A stretch of 60,556 nt of DNA from Pelethousia sp034933245 (GTDB lineage: Bacteria; Bacillota; Clostridia; Christensenellales; CAG-138). The notes beneath the pieces are model-generated. The model worked only from the letters and a program-made list of their open reading frames with translations. It was not told where the DNA came from and did not search any database. Shown here one piece after another: positions 34,782 to 42,478 of the stretch (the first letter of the stretch is position 1; every line of letters starts with the position of its first letter). Location: positions 1 to 60,556 of the forward strand of contig JAYFNX010000012.1 in the NCBI GenBank assembly GCA_034933245.1, given 5' to 3'. A program made the translations under genes and the position numbers.

Positions 34782-35054
34782 TTATGAAAGCAGCTTATCG
34801 CAGATATCCTTAACTTCGACCTTGTAGTCGCCATTGCGCATCTGCTCCATAATTTGATTTACACGTACCGCTTGTGTAGAGGAATTTTCCTGCATGCTTT
34901 TTCTTACTGCGGAAAACGCCTCGGTAAACAGCTTTGCCTCGTGCGAAAGCTCCACCCGGTCCGTGGTTTGCTGAATTTGTGGCCGCACATGGACGGCTTC
35001 AACCTGCATTTTATTATATTGTCCAACAATAGGGCTAATGGATCCCACTTTCAC
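34782..35054 (-). CDS. flgM: FlgM anti-sigma-28 factor
   Basis: A 90-residue FlgM: DRVELSHEAKLFTEAFSAV and VRVNQIMEQMRNGDYKVEVK define the SigD-binding half. It holds SigD inactive until the hook is complete. The start is GTG, 7 bases after AAAGGAG. It lies between yvyF and flgN. Confidence 0.92.
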   Translation of the reverse strand: MKVGSISPIVGQYNKMQVEAVHVRPQIQQTTDRVELSHEAKLFTEAFSAVRKSMQENSSTQAVRVNQIMEQMRNGDYKVEVKDICDKLLS

Positions 35055-35124
35055 GCGCTCTCTCCTTTCCGTGTGGAGGTGCTTCGGCTCTTTTCTAGCG
35101 AGCCAAAAAGGTTAACCCGCCGCA

Positions 35125-35532
35125 TTATGTGCGGTCCCCTTTATACGTATGCATTCTGCTAACTTCTTCCGAAGCTTGCTGCCGGTTTTGGGCCACGCGG
35201 TTCTGCAGGGGTTTGATCATGCGCTGCTCTACTTTGTTTGTGCACTTCTCGCAAAAACGGCCGGAATTAATGGGTGCGCCGCATTGCTCGCAACGTAACA
35301 GCCCGCTGGAGTTGACCATCTGCAGCCGTCCATCGCGCAGATAATAAAGGATCACACGCTGGGAAACGCCCGTGGCTTCTACAACCTCGTCAATGGTTGC
35401 GTTGGGATTATCATAAAGGTAATCCCGCACGGGTTTGTACTGATCGTCCAGTTCCTGCAGGCATTTTGGGCAGAAGCCAACGCCTATACTTTGAAATGGC
35501 CTGCCGCACCATTTACATTTCATTAACTGCAT
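35125..35532 (-). CDS. yvyF: YvyF-type flagellar operon protein (TIGR03826 family)
   Basis: A 135-residue protein with two zinc-ribbon-like cysteine sets (C6/C9/C21/C24 and C81/C84/C94/C97) around a MerR-like helix-turn-helix (IDEVVEATGVSQRVILYYLR). The architecture and the place just before flgM match Bacillus YvyF. It may regulate flagellar genes, but this has not been shown to my knowledge. AGGAG precedes the ATG. Confidence 0.85.
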   Translation of the reverse strand: MQLMKCKWCGRPFQSIGVGFCPKCLQELDDQYKPVRDYLYDNPNATIDEVVEATGVSQRVILYYLRDGRLQMVNSSGLLRCEQCGAPINSGRFCEKCTNKVEQRMIKPLQNRVAQNRQQASEEVSRMHTYKGDRT

Positions 35533-35563
35533 GGTTCTATACTCCTATTATTTCTTAAGTAAT

Positions 35564-36331
35564 TTAGCGGCGGATCTGATTCGCTTCAGAATCCATTTCG
35601 TCCGCCGTGGTCAATGCCCGTGCCGTCAGGGAAAAAGCCCGCTGGGCCCGGATCATGTTCACCATCTCCCCAGCCAAATCCACATTGGAGGATTCCAGAT
35701 AGCCTTGGCGAACCGTTGCGGTAGACGCAATGGCTTCGCCGGAAGCATCCGTTGCCTGGAAGCAGTTGCCGGAAACGGCCTCCAAGCCTTGCCGGTTGAT
35801 AAAGGTATGGATTCCAAGCTGGCCAATCTGAAAGCCGTTGGAAGTATCCCAGATGGTACCGTCCCCTTTGATGGCGAGATTATCAGTTGCCGTGCTTTTA
35901 ATATCGATGGGTTTGCCGTCTTTGTCCAGCACATAGCGGCCATCCGTCGTAACCAGAAACGTGCTCGTATCCTCTATGGAAAGCGAGAAAGAGCCATCCC
36001 GGGTATAGACCGTTTCGCCATCTGAATCCTGCACGGCAAAGAACCCGTCTCCATCCAGCATCAGATCCAGCGCGCTCGCCGTTTGCTGGGGTGTCCCCTG
36101 TGCATAGTCCCGCATGGTGGCGCCTAGCAGAACCCCGTGCCCACGCTCCAGGTTCAAGCCGTTTTGGGGCTGCACAGGCCGTACCATGGTTTGGTAGAGC
36201 GCATCTTTAAAATCCGCCCGGACGGACTTATACCCAGTGGTGCTCAAATTCGCCATATTGTTGGCGATGATATCCATGCGTTGCTGCTGGGCAATCAACC
36301 CGCTTCGCGCCGTATAGGTGGATTGAATCAT
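35564..36331 (-). CDS. flgG: FlgG-type rod protein (FlhP position)
   Basis: A 255-residue rod/hook family protein: ARSGLIAQQQRMDIIANNMA with NLSTTGYKSVRADFKD at the N terminus and SSNVDLAGEMVNMIRAQRAF at the C terminus. It is the second of two such genes after the SigD-like promoter at 37182, matching Bacillus flhO-flhP. Distal or proximal rod assignment cannot be decided by eye. Confidence 0.88.
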   Translation of the reverse strand: MIQSTYTARSGLIAQQQRMDIIANNMANLSTTGYKSVRADFKDALYQTMVRPVQPQNGLNLERGHGVLLGATMRDYAQGTPQQTASALDLMLDGDGFFAVQDSDGETVYTRDGSFSLSIEDTSTFLVTTDGRYVLDKDGKPIDIKSTATDNLAIKGDGTIWDTSNGFQIGQLGIHTFINRQGLEAVSGNCFQATDASGEAIASTATVRQGYLESSNVDLAGEMVNMIRAQRAFSLTARALTTADEMDSEANQIRR

Positions 36332-36364
36332 GGTTCATCCTTTCTGATGTGCTGCTTGTAAGCG

Positions 36365-37126
36365 TTAGAACTTCGCAATGTCATTTACAGCCCGCTCCAA
36401 CGTTTCGTCTATCATCCGCGCGGAACGCTGATTGGTCTCGTAGGCCCGGCTGGTGATAATCATATCCACCATCTCCTGGGCAATGTTCACATTGCTGCCC
36501 TCGATATAGCCTTGCATCACTTTTGAGTTTTCAGCTTCTTTGGCTCCCGCCCCTCCATAATCAGAAAAGAGGTTGTTCCCTTCTTTCCGCAGGCCTTGGG
36601 TATCGGTGAATTCCACCAGGCGCAGTTTCCCCACCTGGGCGTTCGTATCCAAATCGATAATCTGGCCTAAATCGTCCACCAGGAACCGGTCGCTCTTAAG
36701 CTGGATCCCGCCGCCGTCCCCCTGCACCTGGTTTCCGTTTACATCCACCAGATATCCCTCCGCATTGAGGGAAAAATTGCCTGCCCGGGTGTAGCGTTCG
36801 CCATCTCCCGCCTCAACTACGAAAAAGCCGTCTCCCACAATGCAAAGATCCGTGGAACGGCCTGTTTGCTCGGGGGCGCCCTGGGCAAAAGAGGTGGCGA
36901 TTTCGTCGATGTGCGTGCCCGTCCCCAAGGGACCCACTTCCGTGGTTTGGTTCACCACGGCCGGGTCGTTCATGCGTTCAATGAGCATCTCCTCAAAAGA
37001 GCGGGAAAGCAGGGTATCCTGTTTGTACCCCAGCGTATCCACATTGGAGATGTTGTTTGTAATGACGTCCATCTTGCTGCGTTGCACCAGCATGCCGGTG
37101 CCCGCAAGGTATAAACCACGCACCAT
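36365..37126 (-). CDS. flgF: FlgF/FlgG-type rod protein (FlhO position)
   Basis: A 253-residue rod protein: GLYLAGTGMLVQRSKMDVIT with NNISNVDTLGYKQDT at the N terminus and GSNVNIAQEMVDMIITSRAY at the C terminus. It lies 33 bases upstream of flgG, and the two are paralogues. It is the first gene after the candidate late promoter. Confidence 0.88.
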   Translation of the reverse strand: MVRGLYLAGTGMLVQRSKMDVITNNISNVDTLGYKQDTLLSRSFEEMLIERMNDPAVVNQTTEVGPLGTGTHIDEIATSFAQGAPEQTGRSTDLCIVGDGFFVVEAGDGERYTRAGNFSLNAEGYLVDVNGNQVQGDGGGIQLKSDRFLVDDLGQIIDLDTNAQVGKLRLVEFTDTQGLRKEGNNLFSDYGGAGAKEAENSKVMQGYIEGSNVNIAQEMVDMIITSRAYETNQRSARMIDETLERAVNDIAKF

Positions 37127-37181
37127 ATGCGCCCTTCCTCCTGCCTTTACCGTTGAAACTCCATTGGGTTATTCTTATGTT

Positions 37182-37209
37182 ATATCGCAGTTTTTGGGCC
37201 TAAACTTTA
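37182..37209 (-). promoter_or_regulatory. Candidate SigD promoter of the flgF-to-flagellin operon
   Basis: Minus-strand TAAA (37209-37206), a 16-base spacer and TGCGATAT (37189-37182), then AACAT. The -35 is a full match to the sigma-28 consensus. The start would lie near 37175, about 50 bases before flgF. Confidence 0.6.
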
Positions 37210-37231
37210 GCCTTTTTAAAAGTTAAGGCCC
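37196..37231. repeat. Inverted repeat between ylxL-like gene and flgF
   Basis: Arms of 13 bases (37196-37208 and 37219-37231, one mismatch) flank a 10-base loop. It starts 7 bases past the stop of the ylxL-like gene and includes the -35 of the flgF promoter. There is no U tract after it in either direction, so it is an imperfect terminator or a protein-binding site. Confidence 0.6.
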
Positions 37232-37238
37232 GAAAGGA

Positions 37239-37904
37239 TTAATCTTCCGGGCTATTGGCCATATTCTCTTTCAAATACCCTCTGCGCCACTGGCTGTACA
37301 AAAGCGTAGCTTCCGTCCTGGAGCATCCCAATTCCCTAGAAACCTGGGCGATGCCCCAACCTTTTTGCAGCAGCGCCAGGGCACGCTGCCTTGGCGGCTC
37401 CGGTTCAGCCGAAGCGGGCGGTTCGCTTCCATCCTCCGCCGGCTCTTTCTGCGCCGTATATGCATCCTCCAAAATCTCCTCCGGGGCAGGCTTATCCGGC
37501 GCGGCGCTTGCTACGTTTGTTTCCGCATGTTTCGCTGCCAGGAAATCTTCCGTAGTATGCTCCGCAGGCAGGCGAGCGGTCGCCTGTTCAAGACGCGAAA
37601 GGCGGGCCTGCACGCTCACCAACGCGCCCTGCAACTCCAAGAGACGCTGTTGTACGGCCAGAACCGAGTTCTGGCCCCGCTTTCCCGCCTCGTTCCATTC
37701 CGTTTCCAAGGCCACGGCTTGCATCTCCAGCGCTTCCAGGGTATCCTCAGCGTCCAACTGCATAGCCGCCAACATTTGTTCCTTTTCTTCCAGAATCTTT
37801 TGATAGCGGCCCTTTGTTTCCCGCAGGCTACGTAAAATAATCCCTGTGAGAAGCAAGGCCAACAAAAACGCATAGGTAACCAAAGCCAAACTCGGCCAGT
37901 CCAA
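37239..37904 (-). CDS. YlxL/DUF6115-like membrane protein of the flagellar operon
   Basis: A 221-residue protein: an N-terminal transmembrane helix (ALVTYAFLLALLLTGIIL), a coiled coil (30-110), an acidic Pro-rich linker and a C-terminal helix-turn-helix-like segment (LLQKGWGIAQVSRELGCSRT). The TTG start has AAGGAGGG 5 bases upstream. Bacillus ylxL follows sigD and has the same layout. The DNA-binding-like end on a membrane protein is unexplained. Confidence 0.65.
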   Translation of the reverse strand: MDWPSLALVTYAFLLALLLTGIILRSLRETKGRYQKILEEKEQMLAAMQLDAEDTLEALEMQAVALETEWNEAGKRGQNSVLAVQQRLLELQGALVSVQARLSRLEQATARLPAEHTTEDFLAAKHAETNVASAAPDKPAPEEILEDAYTAQKEPAEDGSEPPASAEPEPPRQRALALLQKGWGIAQVSRELGCSRTEATLLYSQWRRGYLKENMANSPED

Positions 37905-37927
37905 TGTTACCCTCCTTCTCCTCTACC

Positions 37928-38269
37928 TTAAATTTCAATATCCAGCAGCCGATTTCCGGGTTGCTCTCCCACGCCCGGCAATTCCATCCCGCTTTGGCTT
38001 TCCGGCGCGGTTTGGCTGCCTTGGGCAGGTTTCGCCCGTTTGCGCCGCTGTCCCTGTTGTTCTTTTCCCTTCTCCTGGTCTCCGCGAATCAAAGCTTGCT
38101 CCGTTTTTTCCAAATGTGAAACGGTTTTCGCCTCCTGTTGGGCATTGAGCTTGCTCATACGATCCGCAAACTCATTGGCCAGCTCATCCCTGCGAAGCAT
38201 CGCGCTTACGTCCTTGGAATATTCCGCGGCACGCTGCGTCATGATCTGCGCATCTACGCCCTTAATCAT
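37928..38269 (-). CDS. Small charged protein of unknown function
   Basis: A 113-residue soluble protein, rich in Glu, Gln, Lys and Arg. The N-terminal half is helical (MTQRAAEYSKDVSAMLRRDE), the middle is low in complexity and basic (KRAKPAQ), and the end is NRLLDIEI, a short hydrophobic tail that may be a peptide ligand. I do not recognise a family. It starts 7 bases before the end of the fapA gap and lies between fapA and the ylxL-like gene, in the flagellar operon. Confidence 0.6.
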   Translation of the reverse strand: MIKGVDAQIMTQRAAEYSKDVSAMLRRDELANEFADRMSKLNAQQEAKTVSHLEKTEQALIRGDQEKGKEQQGQRRKRAKPAQGSQTAPESQSGMELPGVGEQPGNRLLDIEI

Positions 38270-38275
38270 CCAAGC

Positions 38276-40048
38276 TCATCTCCTTCTTTTTTTCATGGTT
38301 CCCATTCGCGGCTTGAAGCGGCAGTTGGTAAAATCTATGTTCCCATCGCCCTTTCGAAATGTCGCATATGTAACGGGCTGGTCCAGCATGGTGCGCGCCA
38401 GGCCAATAGCGATGCAAACGCCGGGGTATGCCGTATGCAGCGCATGCACCTCCCCGCTCTTTTTCCCTTCCAAATTATTCTTAAGCTCCTGCAACTCGGC
38501 TTCTTGATCCAGCATCAGCTTTTTGCATTGGAGGAGCTTTCGTACATTCTCCATGCGCTTGTCTTGCCCCTGCTTGCTCTTGGCGGGGGCATCCGGCGTA
38601 TCCTGCAGAATATCTTGCAGCCGATCCACAGCCTTTCGCAAGGATTGTACCATTTTCTCCATTTCCACGATCTTCGCCCGATTGTGGGGGGAAAGCCCCA
38701 CCTGCAGTTCCGTAGTTCGGCCGCTCGGGTTTCCCAGATACCGTGCGGCAATATAGGTGCCCGCGCAAACGTTGCCCCCGATAATGCTGCCCCGGCCGTC
38801 GATTACTTCCACGGACCCAAAGCAGATTACGTTGCTGTGAAGCAAGCTCTGGGCCGATACGATGCTGCCGGCCTGTATGGTAGCGTATTCCGCAAAGCGT
38901 ACGTAGATGCCGTCCTTGGCTTGCAGCACGCCGCGCCCGCCACCCTGAATGCCACCGCGGATAAAGATATCCCCTCCGGCTTCCATTGCGGAGGCCTCCA
39001 CGATGCCCTTCACTTCGATGGTGCCCGTAGCCTTAATTGTGAAGCCGTTGAGTACGTTTCCATCGATGGCCACGTCGCCATCGAAATCAATATTGCCCAC
39101 GCTCAAATCCACATCTCCCATCACGTGGTAGATGTTGCTTACCTCCAAACGGCCGTTTATCTCATCCACCCTGCCGGGCATAGAGGCTCTGAGTTCCAAT
39201 CCGTCTTTGGTAACATACGTATTTTTCCCCTGGGGCAATAAATAGTTCTTCCCGGGAGCGGCGGGAACCTCCCGGCCTAAAACCGTGCGGCCCGGCTTCC
39301 CTTCGGCGGGAGGTATGCGGGTAATAAGGAGCTGATCCGCCTTTACATGAACGAACAGGTCTAAATTCTTATAGTCTGCCTTTTCGTCCTCGCCAACCTC
39401 CCGGATGCGATACACAGCGGATTCTTCCCGCCTGTCAATATGCCATTCCAGCTTTCCGTCTGCGCCGGCAACAGGCGGTTTTCCCCTGGCAATTACCCGG
39501 GGTTCCTCATATGCCGGTTTTTCCAGAAGAGCATGAAGCGCGTCCCGATCAACCCCGAAAGTAATCTGCTGGGTTTTGGCCAGTTCTTCCAGCAACCGTT
39601 CCTCTTTCAGACGTTTGCCAAAGTTCGGCTCGGGTGGAGAAAGGGTAATGGTCGCTTCCATCATATCCGCCGAGATGGTTACCACATAGCCTTCGTCATA
39701 ATGGACTTCCTCTTGCGGCGGCGCTACCAGAACATGATCCGCCCCCTCGCCTCTTATGGCGTGGATCATATTTTCCATGTTCAGGTCTTTAATTTTCTTT
39801 CGGGAAAAATGCCAAACAAGCCGTTCTTGTTCTTGCAGGCTCAATGCCTCGCCGGGTGCTGCCGTGAGGTATACGCCGTCCGGCTCATAGGAAAGCATAA
39901 AATCAGCCGCTGTAAGCGCCTGCATCTCTTCCTGCGGCTGTTCCTCGGACGCTTCATCCTGGGGCACAACGGCGGGTTCCGCGTTTATGTCTTTTTTCAA
40001 TGGTCCCTTATCTTTTTGGGGTTCTTTGTTCGTTTGGAATAGCTTCAT
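38276..40048 (-). CDS. FapA/DUF342 family protein
   Basis: A 590-residue protein. The N-terminal 90 residues are acidic and disordered. The rest matches the DUF342/FapA polymerising domain: beta-helix strands such as GDVDLSVGNIDFDGDVAIDG and SGLAIKGVVEGS-like repeats, ending in a coiled coil (MEKMVQSLRKAVDRLQDILQ) and a basic tail. Bacillus-type genomes often carry it beside sigD; some family members influence polarity or capsule factors. Function here is unknown. Two candidate promoters precede it. Confidence 0.85.
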   Translation of the reverse strand: MKLFQTNKEPQKDKGPLKKDINAEPAVVPQDEASEEQPQEEMQALTAADFMLSYEPDGVYLTAAPGEALSLQEQERLVWHFSRKKIKDLNMENMIHAIRGEGADHVLVAPPQEEVHYDEGYVVTISADMMEATITLSPPEPNFGKRLKEERLLEELAKTQQITFGVDRDALHALLEKPAYEEPRVIARGKPPVAGADGKLEWHIDRREESAVYRIREVGEDEKADYKNLDLFVHVKADQLLITRIPPAEGKPGRTVLGREVPAAPGKNYLLPQGKNTYVTKDGLELRASMPGRVDEINGRLEVSNIYHVMGDVDLSVGNIDFDGDVAIDGNVLNGFTIKATGTIEVKGIVEASAMEAGGDIFIRGGIQGGGRGVLQAKDGIYVRFAEYATIQAGSIVSAQSLLHSNVICFGSVEVIDGRGSIIGGNVCAGTYIAARYLGNPSGRTTELQVGLSPHNRAKIVEMEKMVQSLRKAVDRLQDILQDTPDAPAKSKQGQDKRMENVRKLLQCKKLMLDQEAELQELKNNLEGKKSGEVHALHTAYPGVCIAIGLARTMLDQPVTYATFRKGDGNIDFTNCRFKPRMGTMKKRRR

Positions 40049-40076
40049 CGTGTCTCACCCCCAACCCACTATGCCT

Positions 40077-40134
40077 ATATCGTGAAATGTATGTTCCCTA
40101 TACTTGATTATACTCCATATGTAGCGGTAGTCAT
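40077..40134 (-). promoter_or_regulatory. Possible tandem sigma-A and SigD-like promoters before fapA
   Basis: On the minus strand ATGACT (40134-40129), a 16-base spacer and a perfect TATAAT (40112-40107) form a sigma-A-like site. Downstream, CACGATAT (40084-40077) repeats the late -10 core, but its -35 (GTAT) is poor. The 113-base gap after sigD would thus give fapA and later genes extra transcription. Confidence 0.45.
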
Positions 40135-40161
40135 ATAGGATCTTTATATGGGAAATGCGCC

Positions 40162-40947
40162 CTAATCGCTCTCTTGCAGATACTTCTCAATCTCCATCCT
40201 GATTTTAAGCAGTGCGCGGGAGTGAATCTGCGATACCCGTGCGGGCGTTACCTCCATCAAGCGGGCAATATCCTTGAGCATTAATTCCTCATAATAATAC
40301 AGGGTTATCACCTGCCTTTCATTCGGAGAAAGGCGTTCGATGGCATGCAGAAGCGTTTTTTTAAATTCCAGCCGTTCCAGTTGGCGCTGGGGCCCCTCCT
40401 CTTCACTTTCTGGAAGCAGGTTTTCTACGGATGCGCTGCTTCCGTCCCCGTTGTTTAGGATGGCCTCAAAATGGACCATGTTGAACATATATGCTTTTTC
40501 CAGTGCCGCCCGCACCTGCTGCACATCCAACCCCAGGAGGCCGGCCACCTTTTCTTCCCCCACTTCATCCTGCTCACAACCCAGCGTATCATAAGCCCTG
40601 CCGATTTGCTTAATGCGGCTACGCAGGCTGGCGGATGCCCAATCCTGTTTCCGCATGTTGTCGATAATCTCGCCTTTTATGCGTTTGGAAGCATACGAAT
40701 CAAAACGAATGCCCCGCTCCGGCATGAACTTTTCCACCGCATCGATGAGCCCCAGCACACCATAACCGATCAGATCGTCATAATTGGTATGGGCGCTGTA
40801 GAGGGGCATCAAGCGGCTGGCAATACTCCGCACCAAAAAAAGGTAATGTAGAACCAACTGATTTTTATTTTCCACGGACCTAAGCCTTTGGAACTGCTTC
40901 CAAAGGTATTGCTCCTGCTCGCAGATTGCATTCAAGCTTTCCTCCAT
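40162..40947 (-). CDS. sigD: SigD/FliA, sigma-28 factor
   Basis: A 261-residue sigma factor with region 2 (VRSIASRLMPLYSAHTNYDD, LIGYGVLGLIDAVEKFMPER and FDSYASKRIKGEIIDNMRKQ), a short region 3 and region 4 (LSPNERQVITLYYYEELMLK, then VTPARVSQIHSRALLKIR). It directs RNA polymerase to late flagellar promoters and is bound by FlgM. It lies after the PilZ-like gene, as in Bacillus fla/che order (flhF-flhG-...-sigD). Confidence 0.95.
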   Translation of the reverse strand: MEESLNAICEQEQYLWKQFQRLRSVENKNQLVLHYLFLVRSIASRLMPLYSAHTNYDDLIGYGVLGLIDAVEKFMPERGIRFDSYASKRIKGEIIDNMRKQDWASASLRSRIKQIGRAYDTLGCEQDEVGEEKVAGLLGLDVQQVRAALEKAYMFNMVHFEAILNNGDGSSASVENLLPESEEEGPQRQLERLEFKKTLLHAIERLSPNERQVITLYYYEELMLKDIARLMEVTPARVSQIHSRALLKIRMEIEKYLQESD

Positions 40948-40960
40948 TATGCCACTCTCC

Positions 40961-41626
40961 TTAAAGGGCGCCCACGGCCTGCAAGCGCCTCACCCGTTCA
41001 TTCAGCAGGAAATCCCGCAGCTTAGGCCGCAGGGTCTGATCGATTAGGAAAAAATGCGCCCGATAGCCGGCGCCGCCGTCCAGATCCTCGCATCGGGTTA
41101 GAATAGCCCGGGCAACCAGCATCCCCTCGTCCAAGGGAAGCATGCAGTCGGCAAAGGCGCCCATGGGAAGATGCCTGTCCACCATAATGCTCACCTCGGT
41201 TTCGGATAGGGCGAACAATAGCGCCTGGTCTTCCAGTAGGGTCTGGTCCGGCCTGTAGGGTGCGAAAACGTGCAGGGGGCTCCAAGTATACATGGCGAGT
41301 TTATGCAGCTCCGGCCAGATATAAAGATTGGTGCCGGGAACCAGCCGGAAGCAGTCCAAGCGAACCGCGCCTCTGCCCTTGCGCTCCTCATGGCGCAGCA
41401 TAACAAAAAACATTCGCTGATCCGCCATCTCCTGCACTAGGCAGGCCGAAGATCCGGACGGCGTTTCCTCCCTGCTATTCGTTATAGGGCTGAGGACGAT
41501 CTGATCCCTTCGTTTCTCCAGAACCTGCTGTTCCATCCGTTTGCCGTTCATAAACAGAATCACCTTGGAACCGGGAACCAGCTCGGCTTTTTCTTGGGCC
41601 GGTTGATTTTGCTTTCTAGTTGCCAT
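40961..41626 (-). CDS. PilZ/YcgR-like protein, possibly degenerate
   Basis: A 221-residue protein with an N-terminal YcgR-like beta domain (LVPGSKVILFMNGKRM and later QRMFFVMLRHEERKGRGAVR) and a C-terminal PilZ-like barrel. YcgR-type proteins slow the motor when bound to c-di-GMP. The usual ligand signature, RxxxR followed by (D/N)xSxxG, is not visible; where it should be, the sequence reads YRPDQTLLEDQALLFALSET. It starts 11 bases inside the end of flhG. The call rests on layout and position as much as on sequence. Confidence 0.5.
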   Translation of the reverse strand: MATRKQNQPAQEKAELVPGSKVILFMNGKRMEQQVLEKRRDQIVLSPITNSREETPSGSSACLVQEMADQRMFFVMLRHEERKGRGAVRLDCFRLVPGTNLYIWPELHKLAMYTWSPLHVFAPYRPDQTLLEDQALLFALSETEVSIMVDRHLPMGAFADCMLPLDEGMLVARAILTRCEDLDGGAGYRAHFFLIDQTLRPKLRDFLLNERVRRLQAVGAL

Positions 41627-42473
41627 ACCGCATCACAATTCTCTCAAAAAATCCGGGTAACCTTCCCGGTATCCGCTGCGTCTCCACATTGGCATATTGG
41701 GCTGCTATATGGAGAATATCCTTGGCCGCAGGGCTGTTAGGATAGCTGAGCATAAGGGGAATTTGCTTTTTTATGGAATGCATCACATTTTTGTCAAAGG
41801 CCACATGCCCCAAAAAAAACGTCTCGAAGCCAAGGTATTTGCGCACGATATTTTTAAAATACCGGGACATGGTCATGGCTTCCATGGGGTTTTCGGCCCG
41901 GTTCATCACAAAGCATATGGAAGGCTGTTGGCCCGTACCCAGGCCTTTTAGAAGGACAAACGCATCTGTAATGGCAGTGGGCTCCGGCGTAAGCAATAAG
42001 AGGCACTCATCCGCGCTGGAAACCAACCGCATCGTTGTTTCATGCACCCCCGCGCCGCAATCGAGGAGAATATAATCAAGATCCGCTTCCAATTCGGAGA
42101 TTTGCTGCTGCAGGCTTTCGATCCTATCCCGCTTGATATGCATGAGTTCTTCCGCACCGGAACCGCCAGAGACATACCAAATGCCGCCATGGCCTTTGTA
42201 AACGGCTTCCGTAAGGGGAACCTTCCCCTGCAACACTTCCCCTATATGGTGCTTTGGGCGCGCGTCCAGCATCACATCCACATTGGAAAGGCCGAAATCC
42301 GCATCGATGATCATGACATGTTTCTCCAGCATGGAAAGGGCAATGGCCAAATTGATGCAAAAGCTGGTTTTGCCCGTTCCGCCTTTTCCGCTGGCTACCG
42401 CAACAACCGTGGGCCCCGTTTCCATTCTGCCATTATGTCTGGCTAGTTTTCGTAGGTTTTCCGCTTGGTCCAT
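41616..42473 (-). CDS. flhG: FlhG/YlxH MinD-like ATPase
   Basis: A 285-residue ParA/MinD-family ATPase: deviant Walker A ASGKGGTGKTSFCINLAIAL (residues about 27-45), VMIIDADFGLSNVDVMLD and LDYILLDCGAGVHETTM. FlhG sets flagellar number and place with FlhF and FliM/FliY. It follows flhF by 6 bases and overlaps the PilZ-like gene. Confidence 0.94.
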   Translation of the reverse strand: MDQAENLRKLARHNGRMETGPTVVAVASGKGGTGKTSFCINLAIALSMLEKHVMIIDADFGLSNVDVMLDARPKHHIGEVLQGKVPLTEAVYKGHGGIWYVSGGSGAEELMHIKRDRIESLQQQISELEADLDYILLDCGAGVHETTMRLVSSADECLLLLTPEPTAITDAFVLLKGLGTGQQPSICFVMNRAENPMEAMTMSRYFKNIVRKYLGFETFFLGHVAFDKNVMHSIKKQIPLMLSYPNSPAAKDILHIAAQYANVETQRIPGRLPGFFERIVMRYGN

Positions 42474-42478
42474 ATCCG

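Noticed and set aside
38138..39241. Open frame of 367 codons on the plus strand opposite fapA
   Set aside because: It is antisense to a recognised DUF342 gene and has no family features or Shine-Dalgarno.
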